DNA from: Treponema sp. UBA4328
Lineage (GTDB): Bacteria > Spirochaetota > Spirochaetia > Treponematales > Treponemataceae
Assembly: GCA_002394465.1 (NCBI GenBank)
Contig: DGTU01000072.1
Span: 1 to 10,524 of the forward strand
Length of the DNA stretch: 10,524 bases
Direction: 5' to 3'
Shown: positions 1 to 6,517 of the stretch, piece after piece
Layout of the letters: each line of letters begins with the position of its first letter
Position numbering within the stretch: position 1 is the stretch's first letter
Made by a program: the position numbers and the translations under genes
The notes under the pieces: generated by a model
Database searches by the model: none
Told to the model about the DNA's origin: nothing
The model's input: only the letters and a program-made list of their open reading frames with translations

Positions 1-1589
1 GCACCAAAGTCGTTTGAACGGCGGATCATGTGGCTTACTTCTGGATTACGGAAAAGACGCTGAATCTTTCGCTCTTCAACGGCATTTCCCTTCTGAACTT
101 CGGCAGCGGCAGTTGTGACAGATTTTTCTGTATGAACTTTTGATGAGCCTGTAGCACCACCGATACCGTCACGACCTGTTCCTCCGCCAAGAAGAATGAT
201 GATGTCGCCGGTCTCAGGTGTCTCGCGCATAACGGTTTTGTATGGAGAAGCTGCGATTACAGCACCCAATTCCATTCGTTTTGCAACAAAGCCAGGATGA
301 TAAACTTCTGTGACCTGGCCGGTAGTCAAGCCAATCTGGTTTCCGTAAGAAGAGAAGCCCTGAGCAGCTTCACGACAAATCTTCATCTGAGGGAGTTTAC
401 CGTGCAGAGTCTCGCTCAAAGGAACTGTTGGATCGGCCGCACCAGTTACGCGCATTGACTGGTAAACCCAGCTTCGTCCTGAAAGAGGGTCACGGATTGC
501 GCCACCGATACAGGTTGCCGCACCACCGAAAGGCTCAATCTCAGTCGGGTGGTTGTGTGTTTCGTTTTTGAACTGAAGAAGCCACTGTTCGACTTCTTCT
601 TTGCCCTCTGGAAGAGGATTTCCTTTTTCGTCAGTAGTGTAGTGAACATCGATGAAAATAGAGCAGGCGTTGTTTTCCTCGCTCACTTCCATGTCATCAA
701 GCATACCGTGCTTGCGAAGATATTTTCCGCCGATGGTAGCCATGTCCATGAGAGTGAGAGGCTTGTCCTTCCGTTTCGCATAGATGTCAGTGTGCATTGC
801 CTCGTAGTTTTTGAGGGATTCCTTGAAAAGTCTGGCGTAAGGGCCTTTTTCAATTTTGATGTTTTTAAGAACCGTGTTGAAAGTAGTGTGACGGCAGTGG
901 TCAGACCAGTAAGTGTCCAGAACGCGGATTTCAGTTTCGGTCGGGTCGCGCCTGATAGACTTGAAATATGACTGCAGGAACTGAATGTCAGCCAGATCCA
1001 TAGCCAGGCCCATCTTCTCGCGGTAAGCATCAAGCTCTTTTTTGCCATATTTAATGAAGCCTTCGACAGTCGGAATGTCGCCGGGAACTTCAGTTTTCAT
1101 TTCAAGTGTTTCAGGAATTTCAGCTTTTGCAAGGCGGGAATCGACAGGGTTAATAAGATATTTCTGGATTTTTGCAACTTCATCGGCAGAAACATTTCCG
1201 GAAAGTATGACCATTTTAGCGCATCGGACGCGCGGTGGCTCAGTTCCGACAGTTGCCGTGGCCCTCATAGACTCACGAAGGAGCGAAAGACACTGCTCGG
1301 CGCTATCGGCACGCTGGTCGTACTGACCCGGCAGATATTCCCAGATAATCACAGTGTCGGCGGGATCAGTAGCAAGCTCAGTGTAGACAACAGAATCACT
1401 CTGAGGCTCAGAGAAGATTCGCAGCGCCGCCATCTTAGAGACATCTTCAGAAGTGTTCTCGATGTCATAGCGGTTGAAATAACGCACTCCCTTTACAGAA
1501 GAAATGCCCAAAAATCCATTGATTTCACCCAAAATTGAAGCTGCTTCACTCTGGAAGCCCGGCTTACGCTCTACATAAATACGAAACAT
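1..1589 (-). CDS. purL: Phosphoribosylformylglycinamidine synthase (PurL), N-terminal part, cut by left edge
   Basis: FGAM synthase converts FGAR, glutamine and ATP to FGAM in step 4 of cytoplasmic purine synthesis. The visible 529 residues start MFRIYVERKPGF and show a PurS-like N-terminal region (about 1-160), then the signature DTYWSDHCRHTTF (225-237) with the conserved catalytic-site His-Cys-Arg-His, and KNETHNHPTEIEPFGG (341-356) of the ATP/Mg site. Further motifs are IRDPLSGR (365-372), SSYGNQIGL (413-421) and GGGTGRDGIGGATG (468-481). The order and wording match the long single-chain clade-II PurL of Clostridia and streptococci, about 1,200-1,260 residues, which has a fused C-terminal glutaminase. 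That half lies beyond base 1. No stop or frameshift was found. The ATG at 1589 is the only sensible start: it gives the normal family N-terminus. It has no Shine-Dalgarno sequence but has a -10-like TAAAAT six bases upstream, so the message may be leaderless. The upstream neighbour is the GH3 gene, 66 bases away on the same strand. Confidence 0.97.
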   Translation of the reverse strand, partial: MFRIYVERKPGFQSEAASILGEINGFLGISSVKGVRYFNRYDIENTSEDVSKMAALRIFSEPQSDSVVYTELATDPADTVIIWEYLPGQYDQRADSAEQCLSLLRESMRATATVGTEPPRVRCAKMVILSGNVSADEVAKIQKYLINPVDSRLAKAEIPETLEMKTEVPGDIPTVEGFIKYGKKELDAYREKMGLAMDLADIQFLQSYFKSIRRDPTETEIRVLDTYWSDHCRHTTFNTVLKNIKIEKGPYARLFKESLKNYEAMHTDIYAKRKDKPLTLMDMATIGGKYLRKHGMLDDMEVSEENNACSIFIDVHYTTDEKGNPLPEGKEEVEQWLLQFKNETHNHPTEIEPFGGAATCIGGAIRDPLSGRSWVYQSMRVTGAADPTVPLSETLHGKLPQMKICREAAQGFSSYGNQIGLTTGQVTEVYHPGFVAKRMELGAVIAASPYKTVMRETPETGDIIILLGGGTGRDGIGGATGSSKVHTEKSVTTAAAEVQKGNAVEERKIQRLFRNPEVSHMIRRSNDFG

Positions 1590-1595
1590 AAGGGT

Positions 1596-1601
1596 ATTTT
1601 A
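1596..1601 (-). promoter_or_regulatory. Putative -10 element of purL, leaderless arrangement
   Basis: On the minus strand the sequence reads CAGTAAAATACCCTTATG. TAAAAT (one mismatch to TATAAT) is followed by exactly six bases and then the purL ATG, which puts the A of ATG at the expected +1. No convincing -35 is present: TTCCAA at 17-base spacing matches only three of six positions. No Shine-Dalgarno sequence lies between the -10 and the start. The same geometry is seen at two other genes in the window, which is the main reason to believe it. Confidence 0.5.
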
Positions 1602-1655
1602 CTGTTTTTTACGGTTTATTGGAAGATAAAGAAATCCCGCAGGGAAAAATGATTG

Positions 1656-3353
1656 TCAGTCCAGCGGAAGCGTTCCCGTCGGAACAAAATCTCCGTAAAG
1701 CGCAGCAAAAAGTGCCTTGAAAGTATATGGCGAATAACTGTATCCGAGAAGAACCGTGTCCGCCCATTTCATGTCCAGTACGTGAACGGGTGTGAGTACC
1801 GACATGACAATCACTTTCTTGCCGCATCCGCGGAGTTTTTCAGCAATTGAGGCGCTTCGTTCATTTGCAACGCAGATAATAATTGTTTCGCAGTCAGATG
1901 CATTTGCAAGAATATTATCCCTCATCCACGCTGCCTGATTCGGTCCCATTTCATAGTCAAACTTGAATTCGGTGCAGTTTGTATAGCGTTTTTTTGCTTC
2001 CTCAAAGAATTCAGGGAACTGAATCTGTCCTGCAAGAAGGATTTTCTCATCATTTTCCTGCTTATACGGAAGACCGGTATTTTTATAGGCTGTAATCGAG
2101 CGGCATGCCTGAGTCAGGAAAAATTTCTGTCCTTCAGGATCCGGAACTTTTTCTTTAAGAGTCGCAATATCAGGATAAAGGGGAGCAGCATTTCCGCCCT
2201 TGAAATAATTCAGCTTATAAAGAAGAACCCTGCGTGCGGCATTCTTTACCGAAAGCTTAAACTGCGTATTTGAATCCATCAGGGCAAGGTTTGTCGTCCA
2301 CAGCCTGTCAGCAAAATCCGCCGTCTTTGAAAAAATGATGATGTCGTTTCCGGCCTCTATGGCAAGTGTAACTGCACGCGAAACCGTTCCGGCATAACCC
2401 CAGGCTCCTTCCATCTGCATGTCATCAGTAATAATCAGTCCCTGGTATCCGAGCTGATTGCGCAGAATATCCGTCAGGAACGTCTTTGAAAGGGATGCAG
2501 GTTCTCCGCTGGCAATAATACGCGGGAAGCTGAGGTGTGCACTCATGATTGCAGGAATATTCTCGCTGATAAGATACTTGAACGGAACAAGTTCACGGCT
2601 TTCCAGCGTCTTAAGGTCTATTCCGATTTCCGGGAGTTTAGTATGGCTGTCGAGGCTTGTATCTCCGTGTCCCGGAAAGTGTTTTGCCGTCGGAATTACG
2701 CCTGCTGCAAGAGAACCTGCAACAAAGCCCGCTCCCAGTTCACCGACATATTCGCTTTCAGAACTGAATGAACGCGGTCCGATTACCGTTGATTTTTTGT
2801 TCGTATAGATATCGACCGTCGGAGCAAAATTCATGTTGATTCCGAGGGCCTTGATTTCACGGCTGATGTAGTAGCCGGAATAATATGCATCCACAGGATA
2901 TCCCGATGCACCGATTGCCATGTTTCCGGGAGTTTCCGTCGTGTCACCCTTTACGTGCCTGATCCAGCCGCCTTCCTGGTCTGTTGCAACAAAAAGCGGA
3001 ATCCTGAATTTTCGTGACTGGGCTTTTTTCTGCAGCGACGCAATTGATTTTGCAACCAGTTCCGTATTGTCAGTATTCCATCCGAAAACCTTTACGCTTC
3101 CAAGTCCGCGCTCAGTTACCCACTGATTTAAAAGAACGCTCGGCTCTTCTCCTGCCCATCCGAACATAAGAATCTGAGACAGGAGCTCTGAATTACTCAT
3201 GTTTTCAACAAAATAATCTGCCAGTTTCTCGGAAGGAACGTTGCTCCAGAAATCATAGGTTTCGGCATTATTTCCTGTTTCAGCAAAAATCAGGCTCACT
3301 GCAAGAAATACCGCTGCAGCGGCGGGAACTTTTTTTAATAATTTAATATTCAT
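1656..3353 (-). CDS. nagZ: Secreted beta-N-acetylhexosaminidase, glycoside hydrolase family 3 (NagZ-type, two-domain)
   Basis: This 565-residue GH3 enzyme probably removes terminal beta-linked N-acetylglucosamine from peptidoglycan or glycan fragments. Residues 1-24 form a signal peptide (two-Lys n-region LLKK, hydrophobic AAAAVFLAVSLIFA core, likely cleavage after Ala24). There is no lipobox, so a periplasmic or secreted location is expected. The catalytic barrel (about 40-385) carries ATDQEGG (123-129) and the NagZ hallmark KHFPGHGDTSLDSH (224-237). Asp235 and His237 correspond to the His/Asp acid-base dyad of this subfamily, and Asp310 in IITDD is the expected nucleophile. Residues about 410-565 form the GH3 C-terminal domain, ending in the typical YSYSPYTFKALFAAL and PTGTLPLD, as in the two-domain Bacillus enzyme. 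The gene starts 9 bases after the trxB stop. Only a weak AAGAG lies upstream, 12 bases from the ATG. Exact substrate specificity is inferred: the DSH dyad separates it from beta-glucosidase-type GH3. Confidence 0.93.
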   Translation of the reverse strand: MNIKLLKKVPAAAAVFLAVSLIFAETGNNAETYDFWSNVPSEKLADYFVENMSNSELLSQILMFGWAGEEPSVLLNQWVTERGLGSVKVFGWNTDNTELVAKSIASLQKKAQSRKFRIPLFVATDQEGGWIRHVKGDTTETPGNMAIGASGYPVDAYYSGYYISREIKALGINMNFAPTVDIYTNKKSTVIGPRSFSSESEYVGELGAGFVAGSLAAGVIPTAKHFPGHGDTSLDSHTKLPEIGIDLKTLESRELVPFKYLISENIPAIMSAHLSFPRIIASGEPASLSKTFLTDILRNQLGYQGLIITDDMQMEGAWGYAGTVSRAVTLAIEAGNDIIIFSKTADFADRLWTTNLALMDSNTQFKLSVKNAARRVLLYKLNYFKGGNAAPLYPDIATLKEKVPDPEGQKFFLTQACRSITAYKNTGLPYKQENDEKILLAGQIQFPEFFEEAKKRYTNCTEFKFDYEMGPNQAAWMRDNILANASDCETIIICVANERSASIAEKLRGCGKKVIVMSVLTPVHVLDMKWADTVLLGYSYSPYTFKALFAALYGDFVPTGTLPLD

Positions 3354-3362
3354 AAAAACAAA

Positions 3363-4301
3363 TCACTCTTCATTCAACAATTTAAAAGTCTGGACATATT
3401 CATGTGCCTGATGTGCAGCAAGCGCGCCGTCTGCACAGGCCGTTACGACCTGTCTGAATGACTTGGCCCTTACGTCCCCGGCTGCGTACATTCCCGGAAC
3501 GACAGTTTCCATCCTGTAATTGGTAATCAGGTAACCGTTATCATCTTTCTTGAGCATCTGCACAAGTGAAGTCCGCGGAATCATTCCGACGAAAATAAAT
3601 ACTGCATCTGCATCAGTTTCTGCAATGGAATCCGTTTGATTGTTCTTTATGACGACGGATTCGACTTTGGAAGTACCTTTTATTTCCGTAATTTCAGAAT
3701 TGTACAGAACCTTGATTTTCTGACTTTTAAGGATTTTTTCCTGTATGGCCTTCTGTGCCCTCAGTTTATCCCGCCTGTGAACCAGAATAACTTCGTCCGT
3801 CAGTGAGGACAGATAAAATGCTTCTTCACATGCACTGTCTCCGCCGCCTACGACAAAGATTTTCTTTCCCTTAAAAAACGGTCCGTCACAGGTCGCACAA
3901 TAAGAAACACCCCTTCCGCTCAATTCCTTTTCACCCGGGCAGCCGAGGGTTCTGTGTTCTGCTCCGGTTGCAACAAGAACAGAATATGCAGTGTACTTGC
4001 CTTTTGAAGTATTGAGTACGAATTTATCCCTGATTTTATCTATTGCCTTTACGGCTGCATTTATGAATTTTGCTCCGAATTCCTGTGCCTGAGACTTCAT
4101 GTTCTCAATAAAATCCGTTCCGGAAACATAAGGATAAAGTCCCGGATAATTTTCCAGCTGATTTATATTTAATGCCTGTCCGCCGGCAGTCGAAGCATCA
4201 ATAACGAGAGTCTTAAGTCCTGAACGTGCCCCGTACTGAGCCGCCGTCAATCCGGCCGCCCCCGCTCCGACAATCACAAAGTCAAAATTCGATTTCTGCA
4301 T
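3363..4301 (-). CDS. trxB: Thioredoxin-disulfide reductase (TrxB)
   Basis: This FAD-dependent enzyme passes electrons from NADPH to oxidised thioredoxin in the cytoplasm. The 312-residue length is normal for the low-molecular-weight bacterial type. Visible motifs, in order: FAD-binding VGAGAAGLTA (11-20), GGQALNINQLENYPG (40-54), the ATG motif at 111-113, redox-active CATC (135-138), NADPH-binding GGGDSACEEA (152-161), HRRDKLRA (175-182), whose arginines favour NADPH, and the second FAD motif MYAAGDVR (271-278), followed by the usual C-terminal FRQVVTACADGALAA. It is first in a two-gene unit with the secreted GH3 enzyme. The ATG at 4301 is fixed by the FAD beta-strand that begins at residue 6. 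No Shine-Dalgarno sequence precedes it, and an extended -10 sits six bases upstream, so a leaderless transcript is predicted. A ferredoxin- or NADP-reductase homologue without CATC is ruled out by the intact redox centre. Confidence 0.97.
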   Translation of the reverse strand: MQKSNFDFVIVGAGAAGLTAAQYGARSGLKTLVIDASTAGGQALNINQLENYPGLYPYVSGTDFIENMKSQAQEFGAKFINAAVKAIDKIRDKFVLNTSKGKYTAYSVLVATGAEHRTLGCPGEKELSGRGVSYCATCDGPFFKGKKIFVVGGGDSACEEAFYLSSLTDEVILVHRRDKLRAQKAIQEKILKSQKIKVLYNSEITEIKGTSKVESVVIKNNQTDSIAETDADAVFIFVGMIPRTSLVQMLKKDDNGYLITNYRMETVVPGMYAAGDVRAKSFRQVVTACADGALAAHQAHEYVQTFKLLNEE

Positions 4302-4307
4302 TATCCC

Positions 4308-4316
4308 ATTATACCA
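4308..4316 (-). promoter_or_regulatory. Extended -10 promoter of trxB, leaderless arrangement
   Basis: The minus strand reads TGGTATAATGGGATAATG: a perfect TATAAT preceded by the extended -10 motif TGn, then six bases, then the trxB ATG. The A of ATG falls at the expected +1. No good -35 exists at 16-18 bases (a TTGATG occurs at 20), which is compatible with an extended -10 promoter. Confidence 0.75.
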
Positions 4317-4365
4317 GAAATGCGATTATTATTCATCAAAGTTCACCATGAGATTTACAGGGAAT

Positions 4366-4394
4366 TTGACAAAGTCATCGTTTTTTTGTATATT
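4366..4394 (+). promoter_or_regulatory. Sigma-70-type promoter of tRNA-Cys
   Basis: A perfect TTGACA (4366-4371) is separated by 17 bases from TATATT (4389-4394, one mismatch to consensus). The predicted start is about 4401, six bases before the mature tRNA 5' end. The promoter is divergent from the trxB promoter, with about 50 bases between the trxB -10 region and this -35. Confidence 0.88.
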
Positions 4395-4406
4395 AGTCAA
4401 ACATCT

Positions 4407-4478
4407 GGCGTCTTATCCAAGCGGTAAGGAAGCGGTCTGCAAAACCGTTATGCAGCAGTTCGATTCTGCTAGACGCCT
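4407..4478 (+). tRNA. tRNA-Cys (anticodon GCA)
   Basis: This 72-base cloverleaf has all arms visible. The acceptor stem is GGCGTCT (4407-4413) with AGACGCC (4471-4477). The D stem is TCC/GGA. The anticodon stem GCGGT/ACCGT has one G-T end pair and the loop CTGCAAA, with anticodon GCA at 4439-4441. A five-base variable loop TATGC is followed by the T arm AGCAG-TTCGATT-CTGCT. Position 73 is T (4478), the U73 discriminator that cysteinyl-tRNA synthetase uses as an identity element. CCA is not encoded (CTC follows), so it must be added by tRNA nucleotidyltransferase. The gene is a single-tRNA unit with its own promoter and terminator. Confidence 0.97.
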
Positions 4479-4482
4479 CTCA

Positions 4483-4520
4483 GATAAAAAAAGATGCTCA
4501 AACGGGCATCTTTTTTTATC
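4483..4520. terminator. Symmetrical (bidirectional) intrinsic terminator between tRNA-Cys and the convergent operon
   Basis: This is a perfect 15-bp inverted repeat: GATAAAAAAAGATGC (4483-4497) and its complement (4506-4520) around an 8-base loop. The GATGC/GCATC core is flanked by seven A on one side and seven T on the other, so it reads as a hairpin plus T-tract on both strands. It ends the tRNA-Cys transcript on the plus strand and can end the operon coming from 8200 on the minus strand. Confidence 0.88.
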
Positions 4521-4546
4521 GCTTTCCGGGTTCGTCTTGGCAAAGC
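4521..4546. other. Imperfect hairpin downstream of the terminator
   Basis: GCTTTCC (4521-4527) can pair with GGCAAAGC (4539-4546) with one bulged C. It sits in the 3' untranslated region of the minus-strand operon, next to the symmetrical terminator. No T-tract follows on either strand, so it is not a terminator by itself. A role in 3'-end stability is possible but unsupported. Confidence 0.3.
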
Positions 4547-4570
4547 CGGGGCCCGTTTACATATATACCG

Positions 4571-4605
4571 CCGGATTGAGATATTCAGTCCGGTTTTATT
4601 TTTTT
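4571..4605 (+). terminator. Second terminator-like hairpin on the plus strand, overlapping the end of the convergent gene
   Basis: CCGGATTGAG (4571-4580) pairs with TTCAGTCCGG (4584-4593), giving 10 pairs including two G-T and a 3-base loop. The T-rich run TTTTATTTTTTT follows at 4594-4605. On the plus strand this is a canonical intrinsic terminator arrangement and would back up the one at 4483-4520. The T-run contains the stop codon of the minus-strand membrane-protein gene. In the minus direction it lacks a trailing T-tract. Confidence 0.55.
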
Positions 4606-5126
4606 AAATCAGGTCTCTTTCCAAGAATAAAATCGACAGCCTGCTTTCTCTGTTCCCTATCTGCAAACACAAGCTGAACTTCCTTATTATTATTCAGAAT
4701 CACCTGAAGGCTGTTAAAGTCTACGCCGACGGTTTCCGGATCATCTTCATAGGAAATAGTCGGAAGGGCATAAATATCTTCATAGCGGATCAGATACATT
4801 CCCCACAGGATTGCATTTTCATAGAGTCCTGCAATTTTCCATGAACGGGTTTCCCTTGCACCGATTTCTGTTCCGATAACTGCAGTTGCATAGAGAATCA
4901 CCAGGATATACGGAGCAAACTGTCGTGACGGAAGGGCTGCAATGATTGCTGCACACAGAATATAAATTCCAAACATTCTGTATGAGGCAGATGACAGCTT
5001 CATGACAAGATTCCCTGCTGTCTTTAACGCAGAACGGCGCCTGAACGGAATTGAAACGAGTATTGCAATATAAAGCAAACCTGAGATAACTGCACCTATA
5101 TATTTTTCATTCAAATCAAACGGCAT
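4596..5126 (-). CDS. Small membrane protein with soluble C-terminal domain, function unknown
   Basis: I do not recognise a named family for this 176-residue protein. It shows a hydrophobic segment at about 10-27 followed by RRR, a second at about 51-65, a third at about 72-88, and a shorter amphipathic or hydrophobic stretch around 103-114 (ENAILWGMYLIRYEDI). Residues from about 105 to 176 look like a small beta-rich domain: ILWGMYLIRYEDI, a strand with ISYEDDPETVGVDF, then EVQLVFADREQRKQAVDFIL. Alternating strands ending in a helix resemble bacterial PH-like domains of the DUF5673 kind attached to membrane anchors; that assignment is inference. The start is well supported: AGGAAGGA lies six bases upstream, inside the end of the Nudix gene, whose stop directly abuts this ATG. 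It is the last gene of the four-gene operon and probably translationally coupled to the Nudix enzyme. Confidence 0.85.
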   Translation of the reverse strand: MPFDLNEKYIGAVISGLLYIAILVSIPFRRRSALKTAGNLVMKLSSASYRMFGIYILCAAIIAALPSRQFAPYILVILYATAVIGTEIGARETRSWKIAGLYENAILWGMYLIRYEDIYALPTISYEDDPETVGVDFNSLQVILNNNKEVQLVFADREQRKQAVDFILGKRPDLKK

Positions 5127-5660
5127 TTATTTTCCTTCCTTCTTTTTATTAAGCCACAATTGTAGCGTTTTTCTTGCAGAATCAAAAGCCAGGTCCAGTT
5201 CCGCAAGTTCTCCTGCATTCCGGACATAGCAGTATTCAAATCCGTCAACTTCCCCGGCCTGAGCAGTCAGTTTATACCCCTGGGGAAGCGTTGCCTCAAA
5301 GAACATGTCACAGGTCTTATAGGTAATGTTTTTATAGACATAGGTGTTCGGGAAACTTGCAATGTATTTAATTCCGGCAGGAACAACTCCGCATTCTTCC
5401 TTACACTCGCGGAAGCAGGCTTCTTCTGCACTTTCATCAGGATCGACAAATCCGCCCGGAAGTGCAAGCGTCCCTTTTCTTGGTTCTTTTGCACGCCTCT
5501 CAAACAGAATCCTTCCCTCATCATCAGCTATAATCAGTCCGACGGCTGCAGCAACGTTGTTATAAAGGTCAAAACCGCATGAATCACAGATCCATTTGCG
5601 GTCAGCCACATTCCTTATTGCCTTACTCTGACACATCGGGCAGACATTAAAATCGTTCAT
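5127..5660 (-). CDS. Nudix hydrolase with N-terminal zinc ribbon
   Basis: This 177-residue cytoplasmic hydrolase probably cleaves a nucleoside diphosphate linked to another group. A zinc-ribbon knuckle comes first: CPMC (7-10) and CDSC (25-28), similar to the ribbon of NADH pyrophosphatases. The Nudix box is complete: Gly70, five residues, Glu76, seven residues, then RECKEECGV (84-92), so the metal-binding Glu residues are all present. The LPGG lead-in at 67-70 is typical. The SQPWPFPxS signature of true NudC is absent and the protein is shorter than NudC, so ADP-ribose, dinucleotide or nucleotide-sugar substrates are all possible. It lies third in the operon, 8 bases after the acetyltransferase. 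Its Shine-Dalgarno GAGG (5667-5670) overlaps the acetyltransferase stop and sits six bases from the ATG. Its own stop abuts the start of the membrane protein. Confidence 0.93.
   Translation of the reverse strand: MNDFNVCPMCQSKAIRNVADRKWICDSCGFDLYNNVAAAVGLIIADDEGRILFERRAKEPRKGTLALPGGFVDPDESAEEACFRECKEECGVVPAGIKYIASFPNTYVYKNITYKTCDMFFEATLPQGYKLTAQAGEVDGFEYCYVRNAGELAELDLAFDSARKTLQLWLNKKKEGK
5133..5140 (-). promoter_or_regulatory. Strong ribosome binding site embedded in the Nudix 3' end
   Basis: AGGAAGGA on the minus strand, six bases before the ATG at 5126, lies within the last codons of the Nudix gene (encoding Lys-Glu-Gly-Lys). It fixes the start of the membrane-protein gene and ties its translation to passage of ribosomes through the upstream gene. 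Confidence 0.8.
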
Positions 5661-5666
5661 GGGGTA

Positions 5667-5670
5667 CCTC
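5667..5670 (-). promoter_or_regulatory. Ribosome binding site of the Nudix gene overlapping the upstream stop
   Basis: The minus strand reads TGAGGTACCCCATG. The TGA stop of the acetyltransferase gene shares bases with GAGG, six bases ahead of the Nudix ATG. This supports the start at 5660 and coupling of the two genes. Confidence 0.75.
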
Positions 5671-6514
5671 AGTAATAAATTATTTCAAATTTGCTGATTT
5701 CTTTAAAGCCGCATTTCTTATAGAGGGAAATTGCCGGCTGATTCTGAATTTTAACGAAGAGGACGCATTTTTTGTTTTCAGCGGAAAATTTATGCAGCAT
5801 GTATCTGACTATTTTTTCTGCAAAGCCGTGATTACGGAATTCCCGTGAGGTAAATATTCCCCCGAACTGAACGTAATTTTTCCCGGTGGCATTAACGCTC
5901 CCTTTTGAAACTATTTTTCCGTCGAATCTGAGTGCAGCGGTAAAATTTCTGGAAAGGGATTTTTCGAGGTTAAACAGGCAGACAGAAGATTTAAAGTCTT
6001 TTTTGTTGTAATAAACTTCCTCAAGTTCATAGTTTTTCTGAAGAGGAAACAGTTCCCTGGCATCCTTCACTGAACACTCATAAAACTCAGTTCCTTCTTC
6101 AGTCTCCGGCAGAACAGCCTCAGGAGAATCATTTTCAAGCAGAACATATTCCTGAGAGCTTTTTTCTTTCCACGAAGTTTTAAGCTGGACTGCACGACGC
6201 ATAATTTCGCAGCCGGTTTTTTCCCCGACTATGCTGAACAGCTTTCGTTTTCTGTTTTTTTCAAAAAAATCTATGAGTGCAAGGCCTGTTTCCCTGATTT
6301 TTTCACGGTCATACACGGGAATACAGTGCCGGATCTGGCCGCCTGACGACATGTCAAAAACCCCGCTCAGGGTTCCCCGTTCATCTTCGATTAAATAAAT
6401 TTCAGATTTTTTTTCGAGAAAATCCGCCGTCAGGTTTACGGCATACGGTTCATGTTCAATAAGGAATTTTTCAACTGCCTGTGAATTTGTAAGTGAGAAA
6501 GCGGTTATTTTCAT
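5669..6514 (-). CDS. GNAT-family N-acetyltransferase with long N-terminal domain
   Basis: This 281-residue protein has a clear C-terminal GNAT domain (about 141-281). The acetyl-CoA pyrophosphate loop is visible as RNHGFA (227-232), matching the family pattern [QR]xxGx[GA], preceded by strand YVQFGGIFTS and followed by helix EKIVRYMLHKF. Motif B is NQPAISLYKKCGFKEIS (258-274). The acyl acceptor (amino acid, protein N-terminus, antibiotic or other amine) cannot be told from sequence. Residues 1-140 have no acetyl-CoA loop but have strand/helix spacing like a second, degenerate GNAT lobe (for example YLIEDERGTLSGVFD at 40-54), as in two-lobe acetyltransferases; this is inference. It is second in the operon, only 3 bases after the GGDEF-EAL stop. 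It has no Shine-Dalgarno sequence (CTCTAAAAGATG), so it probably relies on ribosomes re-initiating after the upstream gene. Confidence 0.88.
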   Translation of the reverse strand: MKITAFSLTNSQAVEKFLIEHEPYAVNLTADFLEKKSEIYLIEDERGTLSGVFDMSSGGQIRHCIPVYDREKIRETGLALIDFFEKNRKRKLFSIVGEKTGCEIMRRAVQLKTSWKEKSSQEYVLLENDSPEAVLPETEEGTEFYECSVKDARELFPLQKNYELEEVYYNKKDFKSSVCLFNLEKSLSRNFTAALRFDGKIVSKGSVNATGKNYVQFGGIFTSREFRNHGFAEKIVRYMLHKFSAENKKCVLFVKIQNQPAISLYKKCGFKEISKFEIIYY

Positions 6515-6517
6515 CTT

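Noticed and set aside
349..353. EVLLR instead of EALLR in the GGDEF-EAL protein (residue positions) as a sign of an inactive EAL domain
   Set aside because: The Ala-to-Val change is common in active enzymes. The metal- and substrate-binding residues, including Glu349, Asp470-Asp471, Lys491, Glu527 and Gln547, are all present.
549..971. 140-residue open frame on the plus strand
   Set aside because: It lies wholly antisense to purL, whose frame is confirmed by conserved motifs on both sides. It has no ribosome site and no recognisable protein pattern.
683..1048. 121-residue open frame on the minus strand
   Set aside because: It is an out-of-frame shadow of purL on the same strand. The purL reading frame is continuous through this stretch with the DTYWSDHCRHTTF motif.
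1623..1645. Possible terminator after the GH3 gene (TCCC-TGC-GGGA followed by a T-rich stretch on the minus strand)
   Set aside because: The stem is only four pairs with a 3-base loop, which is too weak to call. Some readthrough into purL cannot be excluded.
2458..2808. 116-residue open frame on the plus strand
   Set aside because: It is antisense to the catalytic barrel of the GH3 gene, which is intact there. It has no independent signals.
4348..4677. 109-residue open frame on the plus strand across the tRNA
   Set aside because: It runs through the tRNA-Cys gene and both hairpins and has no ribosome site, so it is a chance frame.
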